Of a stretch of DNA of 64,000 bases, positions 38,356 to 49,173 are shown one piece after another. The notes under the pieces were generated by a model. It saw nothing but the letters and a program-made list of their open reading frames with translations, did no database searches and had not been told where the DNA came from. Location of the stretch: contig NC_056538.1 in NCBI RefSeq assembly GCF_910596095.1, positions 34,555,422-34,619,421 of the forward strand. Direction: 5' to 3'. The stretch's first letter is position 1. Each line of letters opens with the position of its first letter. The position numbers and the translations under genes are program-made. The stretch is from Thunnus maccoyii (lineage: Eukaryota > Chordata > Actinopteri > Scombriformes > Scombridae).

Positions 38356-38635
38356 CTCTCGAGCACATTTTGGCACTTTGGGGGTTAATTTTTACATTTT
38401 ATCAAATTTTTCAAAAGATCTGATGTGCGTGCCAAATTTGGTGAGTTTTTGAGCATGTTTAGGGGGTCAAATTTAGAGTTAAAGTGGCGTAATAATAAAG
38501 AATAATAATAAGAAAGAAAGTAACACACGAAGAACAATAGGGTCTTCGCCCTTTGGGCTCAGGCCCTAATAATAAGAAAGAAACAAACACACGAAAAACA
38601 ATAGGGTCTTCGCCCTTTGGGCTCAGGCCCTAATT
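38356..38635 (+). repeat. Dispersed teleost repeat tails, two in tandem
   Basis: The repeat resumes at 'gagcacattttggcactttg' and ends 'tttgggctcaggccctaat'. That end is then repeated (38570-38635) before the head of the next copy. Confidence 0.75.
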
Positions 38636-40577
38636 AAAGCTGCAAGCAGCGTTGAACGGGCCTTCGCACCCTTGCGCACATTGGGCCGCGGCGCACTCAG
38701 CTAAGCTTCTGGGAACCAAGAAAACATTTGGAGATGATCAGTGTGAGAGTCTTTTGACACACAATACTAACCAGTGTCTCTCTGTGAGCCCATCCCTCTG
38801 TTCACAGACAATTATGAATTATGAAATCAAAATATTGTTAACCTTAATCAATAATTCAGGCACCAACTGTAGGATCTATGAGGAACACAGTTGATTATTT
38901 GCTATAATTATCAATTATCAAAAATAATTAATTATAACAATTAATAGAATTATTAATATGAACTAACAAATACGGAGCACGACCCGGAAACCGGGACCAA
39001 TAACCGAACAAGGTAATCTCATAAATGGGAGTTCACCTAGAATGTTAATATCTGAGAGATAAACATTCAAGGATGAACAAAGAAGGGTTGAATTCGAGCT
39101 CTGACTCCTTCAATCAGCCACTTTTCATAATATGTTACACAATAATGACAAAAGAACTTCTCTTTAAAGATATAACAGTGTTTATTCAACTTAGCAAAAT
39201 TAACAAAGTTAACAAATGCTTCATTCAATAAATAGCTATTCAATCTAATTCTACCAAACAAAACACAACCAGCTTTGCACTGGGTTGGACACTTGCAGGG
39301 GAATGCATGTATGTATGTATGTATATATGTGTGTGTGTGTGTGCGTAAGTGTGTGCGCGTGCGTGACGCGACCCGAATGGCAGAAGTACGGCGGTGTCTT
39401 GGCTAGACAAAAACAAGGTGACTGGTGGTCGGCGTCTTGCCCTCACCCAATTCCGTGAAAAACACACGTGTCTGATGACAGATAAGGAAAGACAACGCAA
39501 AGCTTTGTCCGATGTTATCTGACCATCAGATGTGCTAAAAGATGTCGGTGCGTGTATCTGTGCGCGCGTGTGAGTGTGTGTGTTAGTCGCAAGAGAGGGA
39601 GGAGGGAAAGCGATCGTGAGAGGGAGAGAAGCTTTTGTCCACAGAGAGCACGCGTACGGACGGCAGTCTGTAACGCACGTTGTCTGGATTCTGATCGACA
39701 AATCAATTTACTTTCTCACTCACGGTGGCACAAACACAGCAGTAGTCCCGAGCGGGACAAACACAAAATAGTCTAGCGTGGTGAACATAACTAACAGGCA
39801 GCAAACTTAAAATACTCCTCACAGTAAAGCAGAGAAAAATGGACTTGGCGGTCCGTCAACTCACACAACAAGACAATAGCAATAAAGCTAAAAAGCTAAA
39901 TGCTAAACAACAGCAACTGATGCTGAAAAGAACACACAACTAACACTGCCTATGCCCAGACTTATGCCTCTTACTTGGTCGCTTCACAAAGCGAGCAGGG
40001 TGTGTGTGTGTGTAGTCCATCTTAATGTCCAACTTTGTTCTTGGCTCGGAGGCAGACGGTGCCGTTCTCGCACGGTCGGCGAAAATCACGGCAGCTGGCT
40101 CTGAGTGGAGTGGCGGATAGAACAGCAGAGACGACTCGGCGAAAATGAGCAGGGCAGAGCCGTTCCACGTTATCCTGAAGTCACTTTATTTCTTCTTTCT
40201 CGAGGGAATTCGAGGACGCTGGTTGCAGCAGCGGTCTCTCTCGGATCTAGGAATGTGTTCGGGTGAACACGGGCAAAGTCTCGTCTCGTCCGACGAGGGG
40301 AGTCTTCGATGAGGGGACAACATGTTCGTGGGGTAGTCAAGCTAACTCACAGGGGAACAGGAGTTACCCCTAGCTCAGTGACATGGGAAAGACGCGTATT
40401 TTGGGCGTGCTCGCTTATAAAGGGGTGGTGATGTCATGGCTGCATCATCAGGACGCTCCGCTGTGCAGGAACGTCTCCGCCAATGAGGGACCGATGTTGA
40501 CTGCTCCCTGCTGAGGTGTGAAAATCGCAAAGCATCCTTGGAAATGGAGTTTGCTCCACCCTCATGGCAGGTCCATT
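38636..40577 (-). repeat. Duplicated segment B: repeat head plus LTR
   Basis: The partner of 33941-35360 up to about 40036. It then continues another 540 bp that match the LTR at 52823-53400 in reverse complement, so this copy holds most of an LTR. It carries a TTATAAAG element near 40412. An internal stretch of about 280 bp (near 39290-39550), shared with segment A, is absent from the LTR at 52823. Confidence 0.8.
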
Positions 40578-40599
40578 ACAGTTTTAATACAGAGCTCTG

Positions 40600-40850
40600 G
40601 AACTCCAGCCTTCCTGAGTTTTTCCCTCATATATGCTATAATTTTTCATGATCATTACTACAATATATGATTACATGTGTAATAGTCTCCTCAGCCAAGT
40701 TAGAAAAAATATGTGCATGTATGAACAACAGCAATTGGAGAAGATGACAGTCAAAAAGTAATCATGTTAAATAATCATGATCTCAATATTGAGCAAAAAT
40801 GATCATGATTATAATTTTTGCCATAATCAAGCATCCCTAAAAACAGTAAA
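40600..40850 (-). mobile_element. Fragment of hAT-like element
   Basis: Near-identical to 35870-36090, ending with 'cataatcaagcatccct'. Confidence 0.65.
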
Positions 40851-40855
40851 CTGTG

Positions 40856-40860
<5 letters not shown>

Positions 40861-40907
<47 letters not shown>
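40861..40907. repeat. (AC)n microsatellite
   Basis: About 23 units, about 45 bp from the broken end of the Tx1-like LINE. Confidence 0.97.
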
Positions 40908-40910
<3 letters not shown>

Positions 40911-40952
40911 TTAAATATGTATGTGATAAATTGTAAATATGTATGTAACTTT

Positions 40953-41888
40953 TTACATCTGGACGGGGACCGGTCGGCTGAGTCCTCCCCCCACTTTTAA
41001 TAAAACAGTGGCTCTTGCATACAGCAATTTAATACAAGAAATAAACTTTTTTCCAAAACCAAAGGCATCAAGTGTTTTGAACAAATAAGAATGATCAACT
41101 CTATCAAAAGCCTTTTCCTGGTCGATAGAAAACAGTCCCACCTCCACCTCCTGTAGTTTAGACAAGTCAATAATGTCCCGAATCAGGAATAAATTGTCCA
41201 TTATTGTCCGTTCAGGAACACAATAAGTCTGGCTGGTATGTACAATCGTGTCCATGCAACCCTTGAGTCTATTTGAAAGAAACTTTGCAATTATTTTATA
41301 GTCTGTACAAAGCAATGAAACAGGTCTCCAGTTTTTTAACAATCCAAGATCTCCTTTCTTGGGTAGTAATGTCAGGACTGCCCTCGTGCAACTCGTCGGT
41401 AAGACCCCAGAGTCTAAGCAGCCTTCCAAGACTTCAAACAGGTCTTTTCCCAGCAGAGTCCAGAATCTCTTGTAGAACTCTGAGGGAAGTCCATCAAGTC
41501 CAGGAGACCGACCACAGCTGAGCTGCTGCACCGCTACAGTCATTTCTTCAAAGGTGATGATGGACTCCATTGAAGCTGAGGCAGTCCCTCCAGTATCTCA
41601 GCCACACAGTCAGAGTCACAGCTGCCCGCGCTAAACAGGCCGCTGTAGAAGTCCATGGCCAGCTTCCTCATCTCTGATGGATTAGTTGTTATAGTCCCAT
41701 CTTGAAGCCTGAGATGCATCATCTGGTTGTGTTCTCTGACTTTTCTCTCCAACTTAAAGAAAAAGCGAGTTGGGGCATCTATTTCTTTAATAGTTGAAAT
41801 CTGTGTTTGAATTAAAGCACCCTTTGCTTTTTCATGTAAAAAGCTGCCTAAAGCTTTCCTCCTATTCTGCAAAATCTTCTTCTTCTTA

Positions 41889-41919
<31 letters not shown>

Positions 41920-43025
41920 CATCATTTTCACTATTATCATTATTATCATTATTATTATCTATTCCATTAATTATTCCATCTTCTAATACCCTGATTTCCT
42001 TCTCTAACTCTTTAAAGCAGTTCCTGTCTATAGCTGTTGTGTGTGCTGTGTACTGCTGGCAGAAGATTTTAATTTGTGTTTTCCCTACCTCCCACCATTT
42101 AACTAAGTTATCAAAATCTTTTTTCCTGAGTCTCCATTGACTCCAGAAATCAGAAAAAGATGAGCAAAAGGTCTTATCATAGATTAGCCGTGTGTTAAAA
42201 TGCCAGTAGGGACAACGTTGAGGGTGTACCAGTAAGGAAAAGTTTACAGTCACTAAATGGTGATCTGAAAAGCCAACAGGTGATATTGTTGCCTTAGTTA
42301 ACCTGTTATTATAGGTCTGATTAATATAAATCCTATCTAATCTAGCTGCCCTCAGTGACTTTCAGCCATGTATATTGCCTAACTGTTGGGTGAAGATTCC
42401 TCCAAACATCTGTGAGGTCATTTTCTGTAACCACACTTGACAGAAAAGAGGCTGATGGTGGATGAGGCTCTCCTGCATTCCTGTCAACTGAAGGATGTGT
42501 AGTGCAGTTCCAGTCCTCACCTACCACTATTACTGAACTGCTGCTGAACTGTTTCAGTTTATCATTCAGCTTGTGGAATAGATCTATGCGATCAGCACCA
42601 GAGTTATAAGCATATACATTTATAAACACAAAAGGTATGTCTCTAATTGTTGCTTGCACTACTTGAATCCTGCCCTGCTCTGCTTCACATGCTAAAACAT
42701 TTGTTAGATGAAGGTGCTGTGAAAACAAAATCGCTACACCTGCACTAAGGTTAGTACCATGACTTAGAAAAAACTGTCCTTGCCAAGTCATTCCCCACTC
42801 TGCTTCATTGTCTGCTGAACTATGTGTCTCCTGTAAGAGAAACACATCAATGTTTTTGGTTCTGCTCAGTTCAGCTAACACTGCTCGCTTATTTCTATCC
42901 CTCCCTCCAGTGATGTTTAAGGTTCCTATTCTCAAGACCTCCATGTAGAGTAGGATGAGAGAGAAGACAAAGAGGACAATGAGACCCTTCCAAGAAAAAG
43001 AGACCACCCTTAGTGCTTCACCCAT
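40953..43025 (-). pseudogene. Tx1-like ORF2 (endonuclease and partial RT), frameshifted
   Basis: Three frames, 42342-43025, 41540-42253 and 40953-41570, together form the N-terminal two thirds of ORF2. The first is an AP-type endonuclease with the catalytic LLQETH glutamate and GEDWNC (Asp and Asn kept). The second frame starts near a GFSDHHLV catalytic His motif and contains a run of Asn and Asp encoded by an ATT microsatellite (41892-41960). The third is the RT with RSPGLDGLPSEFY, LLKNWRPVSLL and FSIDQEKAFDRVDH (first catalytic Asp). The frame ends just after GGGLSRPVPV, before the YADD box. At least two frameshifts and the missing 3' part make it non-functional. Confidence 0.9.
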
Positions 43026-43034
43026 TTTTATTTT

Positions 43035-44485
43035 TTATGCATTTATAGGAGCCTTTCCTCGCTTTTCTTTCCTCAGTTTAGTCAGTATCTTTTTGAGTCG
43101 AAATCTTTTCTGTTTGCTCAGCTGTTCATAACCAACCAGTTTCCTTATCTGTAGAACAGAATTAATAAATCTGTCCACATCTGGAAAGAAATCAGTTACT
43201 TCCACAGACTGCCTGCCATAAGTTTCATACAGGAAATAGTTCATCTCCTGTAAGGAATATGGCTGCCTGTCATCCTGTGATACAATACCAGAGAACTGTG
43301 ACAAAGAGTCATCCTCCAACATTTCCTCTTCTTCTTCCTTTTCAGCATTTACTGTGCTTGGTTCACCTGCTGCTCCACTTTCAGCCTCAGCTGTCTGAAT
43401 GTCAGTCTCTCCTCCTTCTGTCTGTCCACTACCTTCATTGTCCTCCACATCCTTTGCCTCAACGTCACCAGAGTTCCTGTCTCTCTCCTCACTGTTCTCA
43501 CTTATTTCTTTAAGCAATGTATCAGGATGCGGGGCGCTGGTTGCAATCTCCCCCGTATCATTCTGCGCTGTCAGCGGGCTGCTGCTGCCAGCGAGACCCG
43601 CAGCCTGCTCCTCACCTGTACTGCTACCCGCAGCCTGCTGCTCACCTGTACTGCTACCCGCAGCCTGCTGCTCACCTGTACTGCTACCCGCAGCCTGCTG
43701 CTCACCTGTACTGCTACCCGCAGCCTGATGCTCACCTGTACTGCTACCCGCAGCCTGCTGCTCACCTGTACTGCTACCCGCAGCCTGATGCTCACCTGTA
43801 CTGCTACCCGCAGCCTGATGCTCACCTGTACTGCTACCCGCAGCCTGCTGCTCACGTGTACTGCTACCTGCAGCCTGCTGCTCACGTGTACTGCTACCTG
43901 CAGCCTGCCCTTTATGCGGGCAGGACGAGCGTTTTTGAACAACATCGCCACAGTCAAAACATTTCATGTTGCCAGAGCTAGCATAAACAGCATAGTAACC
44001 ATTCTCATATTTGACTTTGAAAGACACTTCTAGGACCTGCGCGGGATCGTTCAGGTACATGAACGCCTGTCTCCGTAGAGACTGAACATGCTGCAATCTG
44101 GCGTCTTTACAGCCAAGACGAACTGTTTTGAACCCGCTGGCAAACTTTCCGAAGCGGGTCAGTTCTCTTTCCAGCAGTTCATTAGGTATGAAGGGGGGGA
44201 CACCTGACACGGTAATCCGCGTAGAAGGCACAAACAGCGGTGAGACGGCCACAAATAGATCACCCAACACCAGTCCTGTCTCCACTAACGTGTGAACCAA
44301 ACGCTCCTCTCGGAGAAAGGCCACGACGGCCTTATTCATCCGAAAACCATATGTTATATTCTCATGACCAACCAGTTCACTACAGCCAAAAGAACCTGTT
44401 CCACGGTGTACTGTGGATCGGCCACAACTCTGATCCCGTGTCTGATGGACAGCGGAGGCGAACCCTCACCTGGGAGGGACGCCAT
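43035..44485 (-). pseudogene. Tx1-like ORF1 with zinc knuckle and 10-residue repeats
   Basis: A nucleic-acid binding protein of the retrotransposon particle. The likely start is ATG at 44485-44483 (MASLPGEGSPPLSIRHG). A one-base shift near 44380 moves to the frame that is then open for 434 residues from 44339. It contains MNKAVVAFL, a structured N-terminal part, and CFDCGDVVQKRSSC, a CCHC knuckle in which the His is replaced by Gln (CAA). About eleven 10-residue repeats of the type QAAGSSTGEQ follow (43595-43910), then an acidic region and a basic C-terminal end (RFRLKKILTKLRKEKRGKAP). It ends 9 bases before ORF2. Confidence 0.87.
43595..43910 (-). repeat. 30-bp in-frame minisatellite within ORF1
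   Basis: About 10-11 copies of a 30-base unit keep the ORF1 frame and encode QAAGSSTGEQ with E/Q/H and G/R variation. The long frames on the other strand (43399-44033) are reverse readings of it. Confidence 0.95.
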
Positions 44486-44600
44486 AGCTCAGTCAAACGA
44501 TGCGATTAATACCAACTTTTACACACTCTTTCCACAAACTGTTGAATTAAACTCCTCTTACCTTTTCCTAAGAGACAGGATGAAAGATTGAAAGCTGAAA

Positions 44601-45030
44601 AAAAAACAGTCCAAACGTCCCAAACTCACTCAGAACTCACTCAGCAGCTCCACACACTCCGCAACCGCCCACACGCCCAAACTCCCAGCATGCAGTGAGA
44701 GGAGAGGAGGAGAGAGGAGTGGAGAGGGGAGGAGAGGAGAGAGGAGGAGAGGAGTGGGGAGGAGAGGAGTCTCTTAATGCTCCGAAGCTGTTCCTTACAA
44801 TCAGAGTTAATATTTTTTAGGAGAAACACATCCTGCTGTGTGTTTGTCTCTGTGGATTATAGGACTCATCCCCACCTGCTGTTAACATGTGATCTGTATG
44901 TGGATATATTATCTGTGACAGAAAACCCACGTTCATACAGATACAAATGCAACAGAAACAGCTATTGCAGACTCAAAGTAATGTGAGGATGTTGAAGAAT
45001 TGGCTGATATCTTAAAATCTGTGACTTTGC
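44601..45030. other. Non-coding; GGAGA-rich tract
   Basis: A purine-rich tract lies at 44696-44770. The rest is unassigned, up to the left edge of the duplicated vWA gene segment. Confidence 0.5.
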
Positions 45031-45200
45031 CCTTTAGTCTGCAGGTTACTAGTGGCATCAGTTCTGAGAAGAGGCTGAGTGTGTTTCCGTGTTGATGAGG
45101 AGATAAAAGATGAAGCAACATTTTATTAGTTGACGAGTCCGTCAGACAGAGACAGACGGTCTACCTGGTCATGGATCACCTGCTGATGGTGTTGGTGTTG

Positions 45201-45249
45201 CACACACACACACACACACACAAATACACACACACAAACACACACACGC

Positions 45250-45289
<40 letters not shown>

Positions 45290-45330
45290 AACACACACAC
45301 GCACACACACACACACACACACTTTTAATA
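45201..45330. repeat. (CA)n tract replacing the end of exon 1
   Basis: A compound CA tract with occasional AAATA and CG interruptions, starting directly after base 30 of the exon. Confidence 0.95.
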
Positions 45331-45403
45331 ATAAAAACTATTAACATGATATTTAAAAAACATGTTTTAATCTTCTCAGTGTTTCTTCAAATCAGCTGCA
45401 CAA

Positions 45404-45463
45404 CACACACACACACTGAACACACACACACACACAAATACACACACACACACACACACACAA
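45404..45463. repeat. (CA)n microsatellite
   Basis: A second interrupted CA tract in the same intron. Confidence 0.95.
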
Positions 45464-45858
45464 AATCAGTTGCACAAACATCCAAACAAAAAACAGTTTG
45501 TTTTAATGTGAATAAAATGAAGTTGAGATGTTTTTTTCTGTCACAGGAAAGTGTCTGAGAACAAATTAACTGATGAGTATCTGATGTGAGATCAGAGATT
45601 ATACTTCTGTTACCATGGCAACAGCAGAGCATTGCTTCTCAAGTACAGGGCTGATGGTTGCGAAACACTTTTTTCTCTTATCAAATATACGTGTTTGAGC
45701 CGCTTCCTGTAACTCTGTCAAACTGTTTCTCACTCTTAACCCCTTAAAATCCAGTTTCTCCTTTTCATCGCTTAAAGAGTGTTAAAATAATCAAACTTCT
45801 TAAGATTTAATGATTTGTTATGGGGACTTGATTTTTGTCCCCATAACAACAGAAATAC

Positions 45859-45864
<6 letters not shown>

Positions 45865-45922
<58 letters not shown>
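45865..45922. repeat. (AC)n microsatellite
   Basis: About 29 AC units in intron 1 of the first copy. Confidence 0.97.
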
Positions 45923-45927
<5 letters not shown>

Positions 45928-47187
45928 CCTTAAACAGCACAGTGGTCATGTGATGTCACCACACAGGATTTCTGGGTATTGAAGTCATTTGGAGCTGCTG
46001 TGTTGCATTAACTCTATCTGAACCGGTCTGTTGCACTAAAACATAATTCTGGTTTATTTTCATATATTTGTCCATCATTTCTATCAGTAATAACAACATA
46101 TTACTCAGCAAGTTAATATCTGAGATCTGTGAACACGGTGACATCACTGAAAAGACGTCTGATAGGTCAGAAACACGAGCAGTCAGATGATCAGACAGGA
46201 AACAAACATGTTAGACAAACAGCAGTTTTAATGAAACCGTAGTTTTCCTTTAAGTCTGTATGAAGCGTCTGTTGAGCTTGTGTTCATGTGTTCGTCTCAT
46301 CTGCTGCTCTTCAAAGAAGAAGCAGAAAGTAGAAGCAGTGAGGTCGAGAGAAAAGGTTTTAAAGTTTCAGACTGACCAGGCAAAAAGAGATGTTTGTTTT
46401 TCCTTCATTTCTTTTGTCTTTTTACGAGGATTATTTTCACCCCAAAATAAACGAGAGTATCTCAAACTGCAGTCTACCTTTACACAATCTGCAGGAATGT
46501 GAGGGACACATGTAATATCTACGAAAACATGTTTCTGCTCCCTTTGTTAGGGAAAAATGAACATCATTGTATTTATATTTCTTATCATATTGACTCTGTT
46601 TGTGTCTGTCTGTTCATGAACCATTTGTGATATTACATTGAAACAGGTTTAATGAATTTATATTTTAATGCATTCATGTAATTAACTTAACAAGCACAAA
46701 ATCATATGAATTTCCACTTGAGTCATAAGCTGAGATGGGAGCTACTGGTACTCTGCTAAACTAAATTAAGTTAAACTAAGTTAAGCTAAGCTAAACTAGC
46801 TTCAGCAGGAGTTTAGCTGTTTGTTTTTTTCCCAGGGTTGGATTCAGCTAATGCCTTATTAATGTGGAATAACAAACTCTAGTTGCTGAAGATTTAACCT
46901 GTTATTTCCACTCACAAATTATACTTGTCTGGAGCATATTTGGTAAAATAAATGTAAAAGTCAGATTCTGGTCCACATATGTTGTTTGTGGCTTTGCAGG
47001 TTAGTGGTAAACTGGTCACATGATTCCTGAGTGAGTTCAATAATCTGTGTGTTTTCACTGAGATGAGCTCTGAGCTGCTGGAAATCCTCACAGTGTTTGT
47101 TCAGTTCACAGCTCTGCACCAATATAAATACTGACTTTCTGATTTTCTCTGCAGGACTCCAGGCTGAAGATAAACACCAACCAACAG

Positions 47188-47571
47188 GTAAAAAGAGAGA
47201 ATATATCTCATCTGGTCTAGGAACGCCTCTGATCCCCCAGGAGGAGCTGGAGGACGTTACCCGCACCTCCATCAGGACAATGAATCCACTTTGGTTTATG
47301 ACTAAATACCCTCAAAGCTAATAACTAATAATATATGCTAATGTTAGCATTGTGAGCAATGAGAGCAAGGAAGGGTGAGGAGGAGAGAAAGGGGAGTATA
47401 ATAACTTGGACATAAATAAAAATGAGTAAAAATAAATAATAAATACAATTCTGCCCCGGCCCAACTGTCCTGACGCATCCTAGTTTCACCCTGGTGCCCC
47501 TTTATCCTTGAGACCCAACCAGAGATGCCCCCCAACAGCCCTGTAGACACACACACACACGCACACACACA

Positions 47572-47602
<31 letters not shown>
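47188..47602. other. Open tail after exon 2, then (CA)n
   Basis: The exon 2 frame stays open past its donor for 44 more codons, to a stop at 47319-47321. The same is seen in the second copy. After 47355 the copies part. A (CA)n tract lies at 47551-47602. Confidence 0.6.
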
Positions 47603-48298
47603 GTGCATCTAGTATGAAGCCAAATTTTTATTTATTTATTTGTTTATTGTTCATGTTGTCGTTTTGTTTGGGTTGTTGTCTGGTTCTGTTGTTTCTCCTG
47701 TTTGTACTGTCCCATGTCATATTGTTTATTTTTGTTGTTGTTGTTGTTAAACAATCATCTTGCACAACTTTAAAAAAAAGTCTTTTTTACATGTAAACTT
47801 GTTTGCAACAGGCAGTTTATCATTTCTGCCGGCTGTTTCTCCACCGCTGTGAGGGGCGGTGGCTGCTCTACATGTGCACGAGGAGCAGGATGATTGACAT
47901 CCATCAATCACCTGTGATTGGTTCTTTTCATTTCAACCAGCAGAATTTAACAAACCTGGATTACAGTGCCGGGTAGGGTCAGAGAGAACGGACTTCTTTA
48001 CACAGAATACTTGACTCATAGATATCTGTCTGGATATGAGGAAAATTTCAGCAGATTTAACAGAAAGTGATTTTTATAAAAGTTGCCTACAGAACCTTTC
48101 AGTGGATTTAGGAGACTAATCAGGGTTTGTGGATGAAAACTTAAGAGCAGTTTGGTGTGGACGATAACAATGTTTTTGACACAAGATTCCTTTAATGCAG
48201 CTCTTCATCACATCATCAAAGAGCTTTTCCAATATTTTTCCAACTGGGACGTATAACTGTGACCGTTCTGACTGTGGATCATTCTAACTTTGCACAAA
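47603..48298 (+). repeat. Dispersed repeat, copy of 32587-33480
   Basis: Follows a (CA)n tract as at 32587. It shares, among others, 'caggcagtttatcatttctg' and 'gaggaaaatttcagcagatt'. Confidence 0.8.
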
Positions 48299-48359
48299 CC
48301 CTTAGAAATAAATGCACAGCAGCAATAAAGAAGGATCAAGCTAATTATTATTTGCTTTT

Positions 48360-49015
48360 AATGCAAAATTCATTCAAATCCATCTTCACTCTCATTTCCT
48401 CCTCTCACTCCAGCTAATGGATCCTCAATATCCATCATAAAGAGATTTGTGTTTCTTTTAATAAACATTTTCTAGCTGCTGGCAACCTCTTTGAAGAAAC
48501 GTATACAGGACCCCCTCTGCCCACTACTTATCCTGACTCTCAGGCGATGCCAAAGCCTTGTTTTACGCTACAACTCTTCTCTTCCAGTGACATGGCCAGT
48601 GCCTTATTAGCATTAGATTTGAAATATTCTGTTGGCAAGGATAAACTTGATCCGTACTTCTTAAAGCTTGCTGCCCCAACTGTAGTAAGCTACATAACAT
48701 CTTTTTAAACGTCTTCTTTTATCTGGTCCAGTTTCCACAGTTTGGAAGGCTGCTTATGTGACTCATTTACATAAAGGCAGTGAAACAGCTATGCTTAACA
48801 ATTAAAGGCCTATGTCTAAATTGCCATGCCTAGCAAAAATACTGGAATCTCTACTAAATGACCAACTTAAATCATTCCTTTCCACACATTCTGTTTTAAG
48901 TACACACCAATCTGGTTTTAGAGAAAAGCACAGCACTGGTACTGCTGCCACTCTTGTTTTAAATTACATGATTTCAACTTTGAATAATAAGAAAAAACTG
49001 TGCAGCTATTTTTAG
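48360..49015 (+). pseudogene. Non-LTR reverse transcriptase fragment
   Basis: Broken frames ending in MSKLPCLAKILESLLNDQLK, then THQSGFREKHSTGTAATLVL. This is the conserved (RPIS)-KLPCLAKILE to QSGFR..HST region before the catalytic motifs of L2/CR1-like reverse transcriptases. Stops interrupt it upstream (near 48706 and 48805) and it breaks off at 49015 where the vWA duplication begins. Confidence 0.75.
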
Positions 49016-49173
49016 GACTTTCCCCTTTAGACTGCAGGTTATTAGTAGCTTCAGTTCTGAGAAGAGGCTGAGTGTGTTTCCGTGTTGATGAGGAGATAAA
49101 AGATGAAGCAACATTTTATTAGCGGAAGAGAGCTGACGAGTCCGTCAGACAGAGACAGACGGTCTACCTGGTC

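Larger units (their letters stand above)
40953..44600 (-). mobile_element. Tx1/L1-like LINE lacking its 3' end
   Basis: On the minus strand the order is 5' UTR, ORF1, a 9-bp gap, then ORF2 with endonuclease and the first half of the reverse transcriptase. The copy stops at about 40953 beside a (CA)n tract, so the 3' half of ORF2 and the tail are missing. That is the opposite of normal 5' truncation and suggests a later deletion or recombination. A purine-rich GGAGA tract at 44696-44770 lies just outside the recognised 5' region. Confidence 0.88.
45171..47187 (+). pseudogene. vWA gene 5' end, first (broken) copy
   Basis: A tandem copy of the start of the gene at 49174. Exon 1 begins at ATG 45171 ([10 protein letters not shown]) but after 30 bases runs into (CA)n, so the last 13 bases and the splice donor are gone. 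Comparison with the second copy shows that about 690 bp from exon 1 to a CA tract in intron 1 were lost. Exon 2 (47155-47187, 33 bases) keeps its acceptor and donor. The duplicated block spans about 45030-47355 and matches 49018-54825 apart from insertions. No vWA exons follow in this copy. As it stands, signal peptide and exon 2 cannot be joined normally, so it is called a pseudogene. Confidence 0.75.

Noticed and set aside
43399-44033. Plus-strand frames of 109-168 codons
   Set aside because: They are antisense readings of the 30-bp repeat of the minus-strand ORF1.
44696-44770. Purine-rich tract as a regulatory element
   Set aside because: It is a simple GGAGA repeat beside the LINE 5' end with no further support.
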